Assembly (NCBI GenBank): GCA_048499455.1
Contig: JASNZV010000001.1
Span: 434,001-498,000, forward strand
From: CFX5 sp023384495
Lineage (GTDB): Bacteria; Chloroflexota; Anaerolineae; Caldilineales; Caldilineaceae
Length of the DNA stretch: 64,000 nucleotides
Direction: 5' to 3'
Position 1 is the stretch's first letter; each line of letters opens with the position of its first letter. A program made the translations under genes and the position numbers. Positions 10,392 to 18,344 of the stretch are shown piece by piece. The notes below the pieces were generated by a model. It ran no database searches. It saw only the letters and a program-made list of their open reading frames with translations, and was not told the origin of the DNA.

Positions 10392-10571
10392 AGTGGCAAA
10401 TAGAGCCGGTGTGGCCGGCGCAGAAGTGGGCGCTCCACAGACGTTGGCCCATGCCGCTACTCTACTGCAAATTGACCGCTCGATGCAAGTTGTGGGGAAC
10501 ACCGTATGGGGGATCGGGGTGTGGGGTGGGGAATAGGCAGAACGACAGGATTCTCCGCGGCGGTTTCCTGT

Positions 10572-11282
10572 CTACCTGTTTTCCTTTCTACCCCGAGGCG
10601 ATGACGCATTGGCGACCGGTTTGCGCTGCCGTAACCCAGCCACGGTTTTGCGGATAGGCGGGATGCGAACCATCAGCAGCAGCGCAAGCAACAGCGCATA
10701 GAGCAGGGGCTCCCAGCGGTCGGCGGCCTTGGCCAGCCAGAGAAAGTGCAAGACGGCCAACACCCCGGCCCCATAGACCCACTGGTGCAGGCGTTTCCAG
10801 TTGCGGCCCAGCCGTTTCATCCAGCCGGCGGTCGAGGTCACCGCCAGCGGGATGAGGATCAGCAGCGCCGCCAGCCCGACAAGAATGTAGGGCTTTTCCA
10901 GCAGCGCGTCGCCCCAGATCAGGCCCAGATTGAAGCCATAATCCAGCCCGACAAAGTTGAGAAAATGAAAGCTGGCGTACAAGAAGGCGTACAACCCCAA
11001 CGCCTTGCGCACGGTTAGCGCCTGGCGAAAGCCAAACAGAAGGTTGGCGGGCGTGCAGGTCAGCGACAACATCAGCAAGATCAGCGCGGCCTTGCCGGTG
11101 CGGCTCGTGATGTCTGCAATCGGGTTGACGCTGAGGTTGCCCTGGGCCAAGTCCCACAGCAGCCAGGCCAGGGGAACCAGCGCGCCGATGTTGGCAAGGA
11201 CCCAAAGCCAGTGTTTCCGCCAGTAGATGGGGATCGATTCGGTGGCGGCGCGGCGGCGCAGCGGTTGGGTGATGTCTGTCAT
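10572..11282 (-). CDS. msrQ: Heme-binding membrane subunit of the methionine sulfoxide reductase MsrPQ
   Basis: A 236-residue integral membrane protein of the YedZ/MsrQ family (ferric-reductase-like transmembrane domain), about six helices. Conserved family features include LTCTPAN after helix 2, ALGLYAFLYASFHFLNFVGLD with the heme-ligand His, and GRNWKRLHQWVYGAGVLAVLHF with two further His residues. It passes electrons from quinol or flavin to the periplasmic MsrP. It lies 23 bases after msrP on the same strand, the standard order. The C-terminal 30 residues are basic and probably cytoplasmic. Confidence 0.93.
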   Translation of the reverse strand: MTDITQPLRRRAATESIPIYWRKHWLWVLANIGALVPLAWLLWDLAQGNLSVNPIADITSRTGKAALILLMLSLTCTPANLLFGFRQALTVRKALGLYAFLYASFHFLNFVGLDYGFNLGLIWGDALLEKPYILVGLAALLILIPLAVTSTAGWMKRLGRNWKRLHQWVYGAGVLAVLHFLWLAKAADRWEPLLYALLLALLLMVRIPPIRKTVAGLRQRKPVANASSPRGRKENR

Positions 11283-11305
11283 ATTGGGTTCGCAGCAGGC
11301 TCGGC

Positions 11306-12328
11306 TCAGAAATTGGCGCGCAGGTCCATCCCGGCGTAGAGGTGGGCGACCTCCTCACCATAGCCGTTGAAGGGCAACGTGTCGCGGCGGCCCAACTCGC
11401 CAATCCGGCGTTCGGATGCCTGCGACCAGCGCGGGTGATTGACTTCGGGGTTGACATTGGCGTAAAAGCCATATTCACGCGGCGCGGCCAGCATCCAGGT
11501 CGACTGGGGCATGGTGTCGGTCAGTTCGATCTTGACGATCCCCTTGATGCTCTTGAAGCCGTACTTCCACGGGACCACCAGGCGGAAGGGCGCGCCATTG
11601 GCCACCACCAGCGGTTTGCCATACATGCCGGTGGCGAAGATGGCGAGATCGTTCATCGCCTCATCCATGCGTAGCCCCTCGACGTAGGGCCAGTCGAGGA
11701 CCGCGCGACGCTGGTTGGGCATCTCTTCGGGTCGCACGATGGTGGTGAACTTGACAAACTGCGCCTCGGCTTTGGGCTCCACCGCCCGCAGCAGCTCGCC
11801 CACGGGGAAGCCCACCCACGGGATCACCATGGACCACGCCTCAACACAGCGCAGGCGATAAATGCGCTCTTCTTGCGTGAATCGCTTGACCACATCTTCG
11901 ATGTCGAAGGTGGTCGGTTTGTTGCAGAGGCCGGTCACTTCCACCTGCCAGGGCAGCGTGTTAAAATTGGTCGACAGCACCGCCACTTCTTGCTTATCGG
12001 TGGAAAACTCATAATAATTGTTGTAGTTGGTGATCTCATCATAGCTGTTGAGCGCATCCCCCAAGTCGTCGGTATCGCTGGTGGCAAAAGGCTCATCATA
12101 GCTGAGCGCTTCGGGCAGCTCAGAGAACGTGATGCGCGGCGCGGCGGATGCGGCGTTGCTTTCGGCTTCGGCGCCCGCAGCGGCAGCCGGCGCACCGGGG
12201 AGCGATGGCGAAGCGCACCCAGCCGCGATCAACGCGGCCGCGCTCAGCGAGCCGGCGCCGACCATGAATGCGCGGCGAGAAAGATAAAGATGCTCGGGTG
12301 TGATCTCGGATGATGGAATTTTGACCAT
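11306..12328 (-). CDS. msrP: Molybdopterin-dependent protein-methionine-sulfoxide reductase, catalytic subunit
   Basis: 340 residues, normal for YedY/MsrP. It repairs oxidised methionines in exported proteins using a Mo-molybdopterin centre. A Tat signal is clear (LYLSRRAFMVGAGSLSAAAL, residues 14-33), followed by a possible lipobox LIAAGCAS, which would make it a lipoprotein and is not typical of the E. coli enzyme. The Mo-ligand Cys is in YRLRCVEAWSMVIPWVGFPV near residue 160, and EDVVKRF plus FRLVVPWKYGFKSIKGI are family signatures. It is transcribed ahead of msrQ, so the two form the MsrPQ system. Confidence 0.94.
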   Translation of the reverse strand: MVKIPSSEITPEHLYLSRRAFMVGAGSLSAAALIAAGCASPSLPGAPAAAAGAEAESNAASAAPRITFSELPEALSYDEPFATSDTDDLGDALNSYDEITNYNNYYEFSTDKQEVAVLSTNFNTLPWQVEVTGLCNKPTTFDIEDVVKRFTQEERIYRLRCVEAWSMVIPWVGFPVGELLRAVEPKAEAQFVKFTTIVRPEEMPNQRRAVLDWPYVEGLRMDEAMNDLAIFATGMYGKPLVVANGAPFRLVVPWKYGFKSIKGIVKIELTDTMPQSTWMLAAPREYGFYANVNPEVNHPRWSQASERRIGELGRRDTLPFNGYGEEVAHLYAGMDLRANF

Positions 12329-12577
12329 TGGGTGTGCTCCTGGTTTGAACAGAGGAACTGTACCGCATTCAAGAGTAATCCGCCTTTATGAAGCTGGCGT
12401 TAAGAATCGGTGATAGAATGATGACACTGTTGCTGGCTTGTGCATCTGGTCTCTATGATTTCTGTATACTGCATATTACGGATTGTACGTCCAATTGCAA
12501 CCCTCTGTAAGGGTATAATTACCCATTGTCTGGCAATTTTTCCGTGATTTTGACCCGTGATTTTCTCACCCGCGACC

Positions 12578-13063
12578 ATGTCCCTGTTGCAGCATCTCCA
12601 CCCGGCCACCGTCCATTTCCCCATTGCGCTATTGAGCTTGGCCAGCGTTGCAGGTCTGCTCTATCTCTACTGGCGCCCACACCCTGTGTTGCTGGTGCTC
12701 ACATGGTGGCCCATGCGATTGGGTTGGCTGGGGGGGGTCGTGGCCGTCATGACGGGGTTGCTGGCCCAGCGCGGGTTGCCGCCGGATGCGCCCTACCGGT
12801 CTGTGCTCAACTGGCATATCAGCGGCGGCCTGGCTGTTCTGGTTGTCTATGGCCTTTTGCTCTATCAACACTGGTTCTTTGACACGCCCAAAGCGAAAAA
12901 GGCGCGCCAGCGGGCCGGCATTCAAGCTTCTACTCTATTAGACGTACGCCGACAGCGGATTGGATTTACCGTTCTGGCCCTGTTGGGGTTATTGCTCCTC
13001 TTCATCACCGGCAGGAATGGCGGCCAACTCGTGTATGAATGGGGGGTGAATGTGTTACGCTAG
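12578..13063 (+). CDS. DUF2231 family membrane protein
   Basis: A 161-residue protein with four predicted helices. It opens with the DUF2231 signature HLHPATVHFPIALLSL and closes with GRNGGQLVYEWGVNV, the conserved Gly-Gly-x-Leu-Val-Tyr-x-x-Gly-x-x-Val end. Family members are thought to bind heme or act in membrane redox chemistry, though the function is not established. It is divergent from msrPQ. An in-frame GTG at 12557 is possible, but the ATG at 12578 begins two codons before the conserved motif. A perfect TATAAT lies at 12514-12519 with no clear -35. Confidence 0.8.
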   Translation: MSLLQHLHPATVHFPIALLSLASVAGLLYLYWRPHPVLLVLTWWPMRLGWLGGVVAVMTGLLAQRGLPPDAPYRSVLNWHISGGLAVLVVYGLLLYQHWFFDTPKAKKARQRAGIQASTLLDVRRQRIGFTVLALLGLLLLFITGRNGGQLVYEWGVNVLR

Positions 13064-13148
13064 TGGCTTATCCAGAGATGGTTGCACCCGAAAATTGGCT
13101 GCCCGGCTGCGCAAGTTGACGCAAAATTTACAGATAGGCGCCCACATC

Positions 13149-13253
13149 CAGGGCAATCGCGAACTTGTTTGCCCACACCTGACGTAGGTCATCGCCTCCG
13201 GCGTGACATCGCTCGCGGCCCACTGTGCGTTACGTAAGTTCTCGATTACCCTG
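13149..13253. mobile_element. MITE-like element, copy 1 (105 bp)
   Basis: The ends are inverted repeats: CAGGGCAATCGCGAACTT on the left, and the complement of CAGGGTAATCGAGAACTT on the right (16 of 18 match). Directly outside both ends lies the same 10-mer CGCCCACATC (13139-13148 and 13254-13263), a target-site duplication. A central hairpin GTCATCGCC-TCC-GGCGTGAC is present. A second copy is at 61647-61750. There is no coding capacity, so it would need a transposase from elsewhere. Confidence 0.82.
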
Positions 13254-13272
13254 CGCCCACATCGCATTTCAG

Positions 13273-13302
13273 TTGACAGACCCTTTACCCCTGTGTTAGC
13301 AT
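13273..13302 (+). promoter_or_regulatory. Candidate sigma70-type promoter for the first sugar ABC operon
   Basis: TTGACA (13273-13278) and TAGCAT (13297-13302) are separated by 18 bases. It lies just outside the MITE copy and would give a leader of nearly 400 bases before the start codon at 13691. The -35 is perfect and the -10 matches four of six, so this is only a candidate. Confidence 0.35.
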
Positions 13303-13385
13303 GGGGTCATATGGCGCCTTCGCCTCAGGGCCATACGCTAGCTGGTTGCCACCCAGGTCTACGAGTCCAGCCAATTCATTGAATG

Positions 13386-13452
13386 TGAGTTCTGTTTGAA
13401 TCCATGCGTGTTTACTGGGCAAGTATGCCTGGCTTCAAACAACCACAAGGAT
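13386..13452 (+). repeat. 67-bp palindrome-ended repeat, copy C
   Basis: It starts TGAGTTCTGTTTGAA and ends TTCAAACAACCACAAG, with the same ends and length as copies A and B but a different interior. The interior ACTGGGCAA phrase is shared with the degenerate right half at 47701-47739. It sits 240 bases upstream of a sugar-binding-protein gene. Confidence 0.7.
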
Positions 13453-13690
13453 AGCACGTCTGGCGCGCTGACCAGGCCAACGCAACCATACGGAATCCGG
13501 TTGTTCCCTTTCGGTATGCGCCAGCGTGAAACGCCGGTGTATAGGCCGAGGGGACAGAGCGATTCGGCGCCAGTCCATGTCCCGTCCATGTCCAGATCGT
13601 AAACTGATTGCGCTTTCCATCAAAGCGAAACCCACAAGCCGGTTCAACGAATTGTCAAACATTGTTCAGCTACGACAAGGAGAAAACAGG

Positions 13691-15043
13691 ATGAGTGTGC
13701 CCCAAACGCTTTCTCGGCGCGCCTTTTTGCGCGCAACATCGTTCGGCGTCGCCGGTATGGCGCTTGCCGCATGTGCAGCGCCCGCGGCAGCCCCCAGTGG
13801 GCAACCCGCCGCCGACGGCGGCGCCGCGCCCGCGGCAGAAAAGGTAACCATCCGCTTCCATGCCCGCATCGGCCAACAAGAGGATACGCTCTATGACATG
13901 CAGATGCCCAAGTTCATGGAAGAATTTCCCAACATTGAAATCGTCAGAGAATCCTTCCCGGGCGACGAGTTCGAGGCCAAAGTCTCGACCATGTTGGCCG
14001 GCAACACCCTGGGCGACGCCGTTTGGAGCGCGTTGGGCGGCGCCACGATCAACTTCATGTGGGCGCAGAACATTGTCGCTCCCGTCGATGATTTGGTCTC
14101 TGCCACCAGTGTCGATCTCTCTCAATGGTATGAAGGCTGCTTGAATGCTATTACGGTGGAAGGCAATCTGTTGGGGTTGCCGTTCAAGGCTCACCCGGGG
14201 CTGGCCGTGATCTACTACAACCAGTCGAAATTTGAAGAGGCCGGGTTGGACCTTCCGGCAGCGGGGTGGACGCAAGAGCAGCAGATCGAGATGGCCAAGA
14301 CGCTCACCGACCGCACGGGGACGCCCCCTTTCTATGGGTACCTGCCCGGCACGGCCAGTGTTTGGAAGACGATGGTGACGCTGATGCGCGCCTTTGGCGG
14401 GGAACTGCTCAACGAGGATGGCGCCGTATTCCAATTGAATACGGAATTGGGGATCCAGGCCATTACCCACCTCTATGATTTCTTCCAGACACACCAGGTG
14501 GCGCCGACCCCCTCCGAGATGGTGGGCTCGGCCAACGATATGTGGATCAACGGCTCGTTGGGCATGTTGCAGGGCGGCACGTCGGTGTCGGTGACTGGCG
14601 GCACCATCGGTGACAGGTTTGAGTGGATGGTGGCGCCCAATGCAGTCGGCCCTGGCGGCGTCGGCGGCTCGGACTATGAGGTCGACGCCTATTGCGTCAC
14701 CACGACCACGCAGCACCCCAACGAGGCGTTCGAGTGGGTGCAATATCTGTGCAGCCAGGACTCGGGCATTCAGTTGGGGTTGATTGGCGGCACGGTGGGT
14801 GGCCGGCCCGATGTCTATGGCGCGCCCGAGCTGTTGGCATTCCCCTTCCGGGTCGTGTTCAAGGAGATCATGGACAACGCCCAAGACAGCCGCATCACCG
14901 CCAACTGGCGGCAGCGTGAGGCCGAGGCCGCCCTGTCGCAACTGACGCAGCCGCTCTGGGCCGGCAACGAGCAGCCGACTGAGGCCTTCATTGATAGCGT
15001 TGCGCAGCAGATTCAGGACATTATGAATCAGCCCCGCCCATAA
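13691..15043 (+). CDS. Carbohydrate ABC transporter substrate-binding lipoprotein
   Basis: 450 residues, extracellular solute-binding protein family 1 (sugar type). The N-terminus carries a twin-arginine motif SRRAFLRATSFGVAG and a lipobox LAACAAP, so the protein is exported folded and lipid-anchored. A low-complexity Ala/Pro/Gly spacer then precedes the binding domain. AAGGAG at good spacing supports the ATG at 13691. Two permease genes follow, but no ATPase gene, so the system probably shares an MsmX/UgpC-like ATPase encoded elsewhere. Nearby sugar-acid enzyme genes suggest a sugar or uronate ligand, which the sequence alone does not settle. Confidence 0.9.
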   Translation: MSVPQTLSRRAFLRATSFGVAGMALAACAAPAAAPSGQPAADGGAAPAAEKVTIRFHARIGQQEDTLYDMQMPKFMEEFPNIEIVRESFPGDEFEAKVSTMLAGNTLGDAVWSALGGATINFMWAQNIVAPVDDLVSATSVDLSQWYEGCLNAITVEGNLLGLPFKAHPGLAVIYYNQSKFEEAGLDLPAAGWTQEQQIEMAKTLTDRTGTPPFYGYLPGTASVWKTMVTLMRAFGGELLNEDGAVFQLNTELGIQAITHLYDFFQTHQVAPTPSEMVGSANDMWINGSLGMLQGGTSVSVTGGTIGDRFEWMVAPNAVGPGGVGGSDYEVDAYCVTTTTQHPNEAFEWVQYLCSQDSGIQLGLIGGTVGGRPDVYGAPELLAFPFRVVFKEIMDNAQDSRITANWRQREAEAALSQLTQPLWAGNEQPTEAFIDSVAQQIQDIMNQPRP

Positions 15044-15122
15044 CAGAGCGCCCAGGTGAATCGGCTCTGTGTAGCGCCCGGAGGATTGGCCCAGCGAATT
15101 GGGTTGATCGTGTAGTAAGAAG

Positions 15123-15188
15123 GAGATTGAAGCGATTAAGCGATGTGGCGCTTGATAGTGCGCAGGTTGCTTGGTCGCTTCAATCTCT
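15123..15188 (+). promoter_or_regulatory. Intercistronic hairpin between binding-protein and permease genes (operon 1)
   Basis: AGATTGAAGCGA (15124-15135) pairs perfectly with TCGCTTCAATCT (15175-15186), and AAGC pairs with GCTT further in. No T-tract follows, so it is unlikely to be a simple terminator. It may block 3' exonucleases and raise binding-protein mRNA over permease mRNA. The other two ABC operons have hairpins in the same place. Confidence 0.6.
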
Positions 15189-15211
15189 TCCGCGTAAGCA
15201 GGAGACATCGC

Positions 15212-16138
15212 ATGGCAAGTCAAGTGTCCTCACGACGCTCATGGCTGGGTACGCCCTTGCAGCGTCGTGAAGCCATCGAAGGCTATTTGTGGATCAGCCC
15301 GTGGATAATCGGGTTTATCGTTTTTTCACTGGGACCCATTATCGCCTCATTTTACCTCAGCCTCACGCGCTACAAGATCGGCGGCGCGCCCGAATGGCTC
15401 GGCCTGGCGAATTACCACGAAGCTTTCTTTATCGACAAGCTCTTCTGGCCCTCGCTCTGGCGCACGGCCTATTTTTCAATCGTCTCGGTGGTGGTGGGCG
15501 TGATCTTGTCGCTATTGGCTGCTATGCTGCTCAATCAGAACATCAAAGGCAAGACAGTCTTTCGAGCGCTCTACTATCTGCCTTCGTTGACGCCGGTGGT
15601 GGCGCTGGCCATCCTCTGGCAATGGTTGCTACAGCCGCAGCAGGGATTGGTCAACTACCTGCTCTCGTTTGTAGGGATCCAGGGTCCCGGCTGGCTGACC
15701 GACCGCAACTGGGCCATCCCGTCGATCATTCTGATCACACTCTGGTCTACCGTGGGCGGCGGGCGCATGATCATCTTCCTGGCCGGGCTGCAGGGGGTGC
15801 CCAAAGAACTACACGAAGCCGCCGATATGGACGGCGCCAATGGCTGGCAACGCTTTCGCAATGTGACGGTGCCGCTGATCTCGCCCGTGATCCTCTTCAA
15901 CTTTATCCTCGGCATCATCGGCAGCTTTAGCGTCTTCTCAGTCGCCTACATTGCAACCGCCGGCGGCCCCAACTACGCCACCTGGTTTTTTATGCTGCAT
16001 CTCTATTACAACGCCTTTAGCTACTTCCAAATGGGCTACGCCTCGGCGCTGGCTTGGATCTTCTTTGTGCTGATCTTTGTCCTCTCGTATCTGCAAATTA
16101 AGCTGTCGGACCGTTGGGTCTATTACGAGTTTTCATAG
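15212..16138 (+). CDS. Carbohydrate ABC transporter permease (MalF/UgpA type)
   Basis: 308 residues with six predicted helices, beginning with a first membrane span after the AIEGYLWISPWIIGFIVF segment. The EAA loop that contacts the ATPase is ELHEAADMDGANGWQRFRNVTVPLI. AGGAG lies before the ATG at 15212; an upstream in-frame ATG at 15143 falls inside the intercistronic hairpin and is less likely. It forms the transport channel together with the next gene. Confidence 0.92.
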   Translation: MASQVSSRRSWLGTPLQRREAIEGYLWISPWIIGFIVFSLGPIIASFYLSLTRYKIGGAPEWLGLANYHEAFFIDKLFWPSLWRTAYFSIVSVVVGVILSLLAAMLLNQNIKGKTVFRALYYLPSLTPVVALAILWQWLLQPQQGLVNYLLSFVGIQGPGWLTDRNWAIPSIILITLWSTVGGGRMIIFLAGLQGVPKELHEAADMDGANGWQRFRNVTVPLISPVILFNFILGIIGSFSVFSVAYIATAGGPNYATWFFMLHLYYNAFSYFQMGYASALAWIFFVLIFVLSYLQIKLSDRWVYYEFS

Positions 16139-16150
16139 CGAGGAGGCCAT

Positions 16151-17068
16151 ATGGCGACTACCCAACCCACTGTCCGCCCGCTGCCAGGCCCCCAGCCGGA
16201 CGCCGCCGTCAAGCGCTCCAGCATGGCGGCCAACCACTTCTGGAGTCAGGTTGCGGTCTATACTCTTGCCATCTTGACGGCGCTGGCCTTTAGCCTGCCC
16301 TTCTTTTGGACAGTGACCAGCTCGCTCAAGACAGCCGCCGAGATTCGCCAGGTGCCGCCGACATTTATCCCGCAAGATGTCCGCTGGGCAAACTACTCGG
16401 ATGTCTTTCGGATTGCGCCTTTTGCCAAGTTTATCTGGAATACAGCCGTGATCACCAGCCTGGCCATGATTGGCCAGATCATCTCGGCGGCGGCTGTCGC
16501 CTTTGGCTTCACCCGCTTCCGCTTCCCCGGGCGAGACTGGCTCTTCTTTGTTGTGCTCAGCACCATGATGCTGCCCTGGCAAGTGACGATTGTGCCCCAG
16601 TTTTTGCTCTTCCGCTATCTGGGGTGGATCAACACCTTTATGCCGCTCATCATCCCCTCATTTTTTGGCGGGGGCGCCTTCTTCATCTTTCTGCTGCGCC
16701 AATTCTTTATGACCATCCCGCGCGATTTGGACGAAGCGGCCAAGCTCGACGGCGCCTCGTCGGTACGCATCTTTTGGAACATCATCCTGCCGCTCTCAGG
16801 CCCGGCGTTGGCCACTGTGGCCATCTTCTCGTTCCTGCAACACTGGAATGAGTTTATCGGCCCCCTGATCTTCCTCAATACGCAAGACAAATTCACGCTC
16901 TCGATTGGGTTGCGCTATTTCATGGTCAACCCGTTTGAAAATGACGAGCCTCGCGAAGCGATCTTGATGGCCGCTTCGTTGATTGTGGCTTTGCCCTCGC
17001 TTGTGCTCTTTTTTGTGGCGCAAAAGTACTTTGTGCGCGGCATTGTGACGACGGGCCTCAAAGGCTAA
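16151..17068 (+). CDS. Carbohydrate ABC transporter permease (MalG/UgpE type)
   Basis: 305 residues, six predicted helices. The EAA loop is DLDEAAKLDGASSVRIFWNIILPL, and the C-terminus RGIVTTGLKG is the classic ending of MalG-type permeases. Its AGGAGG ribosome site lies in the 12-base gap after the first permease, so the pair is co-translated. Substrate follows the binding protein and is presumably a sugar. Confidence 0.93.
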   Translation: MATTQPTVRPLPGPQPDAAVKRSSMAANHFWSQVAVYTLAILTALAFSLPFFWTVTSSLKTAAEIRQVPPTFIPQDVRWANYSDVFRIAPFAKFIWNTAVITSLAMIGQIISAAAVAFGFTRFRFPGRDWLFFVVLSTMMLPWQVTIVPQFLLFRYLGWINTFMPLIIPSFFGGGAFFIFLLRQFFMTIPRDLDEAAKLDGASSVRIFWNIILPLSGPALATVAIFSFLQHWNEFIGPLIFLNTQDKFTLSIGLRYFMVNPFENDEPREAILMAASLIVALPSLVLFFVAQKYFVRGIVTTGLKG

Positions 17069-17193
17069 ATTGCCTATCATTTGTTGCTGGTCATCCGCCT
17101 ATACCACAAAACAAGCGGCCTCGGTGGCTCGTCTGGTCGCCGATGCTCATTGACACACAAACACTGAGATGCAAACCCTGACAAGTGACCACC

Positions 17194-18336
17194 ATGAAGA
17201 TCACCAAAATCGACACCTTCCTCGTCAACATGGGCCATCGCAATATCCCCTATGTCAAGGTGCACACCGACGAAGGCATCTATGGCGTGGGCGAAGCCTA
17301 CTCATGCGGGCCCGACAAGGCCACCGTCGAGTGCATCCGCGACTTTGAAGGCTGGCTCACCGGCCGCGACCCGCGCGACATCGAAGGGCTCTTTCAGTTG
17401 ATGTACGCCGGCTCGCGCTTCCCCGGCGGCATGGTGCTCAACGCCGCCATCAGCGGCATCGAGCATGCGCTGTGGGACATTGCCGGCAAGGCCGCCGGGC
17501 TGCCCGTCTACCGGCTGGTGGGCGGCAAGTGCCGCGATAAGATCCGCGTCTATCAAAACCCCGGTGGCCACGACCCGCAAGAGATGGCGGACAATTCGGT
17601 CCGCTTGATCGAAAAGTATGGTTACACCGCACTCAAGATCGGTCCGCTGCCCCCCAACTGGCAGGCCATGCCCTGGAACAAGGCGCTGCGCGAGACCGAG
17701 AAGCGCGTGGCCGCGGTGCGCGAGGCGGTGGGCGACGATATCGACATCGGCCTTGACCCCCACGCCCGTCTCTTCGAGATCTCGCGCGCGGTGGAGCTGT
17801 GCAAGGTGGTCGCTCCCTTCCGCCCTATGTTTGTGGAAGAGCCGCTGCGCCCCGAAAACCGCGACGCCATGGCCAGGCTGCGCGAACTGGTCGACGTGCC
17901 GCTGGCTACGGGCGAGATGCTCTACACCCGCTACGAATTTCGCGAGCTGCTCGGTCTGCAAGCGGTCAACATCATCCAGCCCGACATCTGCGTGGCCGGC
18001 GGGCTGTGGGAACAGAAAAAGATCGCCGCGCTGGCCGACGCCCACTACGTCACCGTGGCGCCCCACAACCCCTGTGGCCCGGTGGCGACGGCGGTCAATG
18101 TCCACTTTGCCGCCAGTACCCACAACTTTCTCATTCTCGAATACCATGCCGATGACGAAGGCGCCCGCCGCGCGATCGTCGACGAGCCAATCAAACTGGT
18201 GAACGGCTATCTGGAGATCCCCGAGACGCCCGGCCTCGGCATCGACCTCAACGAAGAAGCGCTGGCAAAGTATCCGTTCAAACCGTGGCATCGCGCCTTT
18301 ACCTTCACCCAGGATGGCGCGCTGGCCTATCAATAG
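17194..18336 (+). CDS. Enolase-superfamily (mandelate racemase/muconate lactonizing) sugar-acid dehydratase, copy 1
   Basis: 380 residues, normal family length. It has an N-terminal capping domain and a C-terminal barrel. The Asp metal ligand is in DIGLDPHARL, which also holds the D-x-H found in galactonate-dehydratase-like members; the Glu ligands are in MFVEEPLRPEN and ATGEMLYTR; the general-base His is in VAPHNPCGPVAT near residue 291. These enzymes dehydrate aldonic or uronic acids to 2-keto-3-deoxy acids. The ATG at 17194 begins MKITKID, as in the other two copies in this window. It lies 125 bases after a sugar ABC permease. Confidence 0.88.
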   Translation: MKITKIDTFLVNMGHRNIPYVKVHTDEGIYGVGEAYSCGPDKATVECIRDFEGWLTGRDPRDIEGLFQLMYAGSRFPGGMVLNAAISGIEHALWDIAGKAAGLPVYRLVGGKCRDKIRVYQNPGGHDPQEMADNSVRLIEKYGYTALKIGPLPPNWQAMPWNKALRETEKRVAAVREAVGDDIDIGLDPHARLFEISRAVELCKVVAPFRPMFVEEPLRPENRDAMARLRELVDVPLATGEMLYTRYEFRELLGLQAVNIIQPDICVAGGLWEQKKIAALADAHYVTVAPHNPCGPVATAVNVHFAASTHNFLILEYHADDEGARRAIVDEPIKLVNGYLEIPETPGLGIDLNEEALAKYPFKPWHRAFTFTQDGALAYQ

Positions 18337-18344
18337 GGGGGACT

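Larger units (their letters stand above)
13064..13690. other. 627-base intergenic region ahead of the first sugar ABC operon
   Basis: No convincing gene. It holds a MITE copy with target duplication (13139-13263), a possible promoter (13273-13302), repeat copy C (13386-13452), a doubled GTCCATGTCC near 13574-13592, and a small hairpin CGCTTT-CCATC-AAAGCG (13611-13627) about 60 bases before the start codon that could be an operator. The last 13 bases contain the AAGGAG ribosome site of the binding-protein gene. Confidence 0.6.

Noticed and set aside
13055..13267. 70-codon minus-strand frame over the MITE
   Set aside because: It is created by the inverted-repeat element and flanking duplication; it has no counterpart coding potential in copy 2.
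15123..15188. Rho-independent terminator between binding protein and permease
   Set aside because: The stem has no T-tract and the permease genes must be transcribed from upstream; an mRNA-stability role is more likely.
13670..15223. 517-codon minus-strand frame opposite the first binding-protein gene
   Set aside because: The plus-strand product has Tat motif, lipobox and ribosome site; the minus frame is a high-GC shadow with no recognisable domain.
17302..18333. 343-codon minus-strand frame opposite enolase-superfamily copy 1
   Set aside because: The plus strand encodes all catalytic motifs of the family; the minus product is a His/Asp/Gly-rich shadow.
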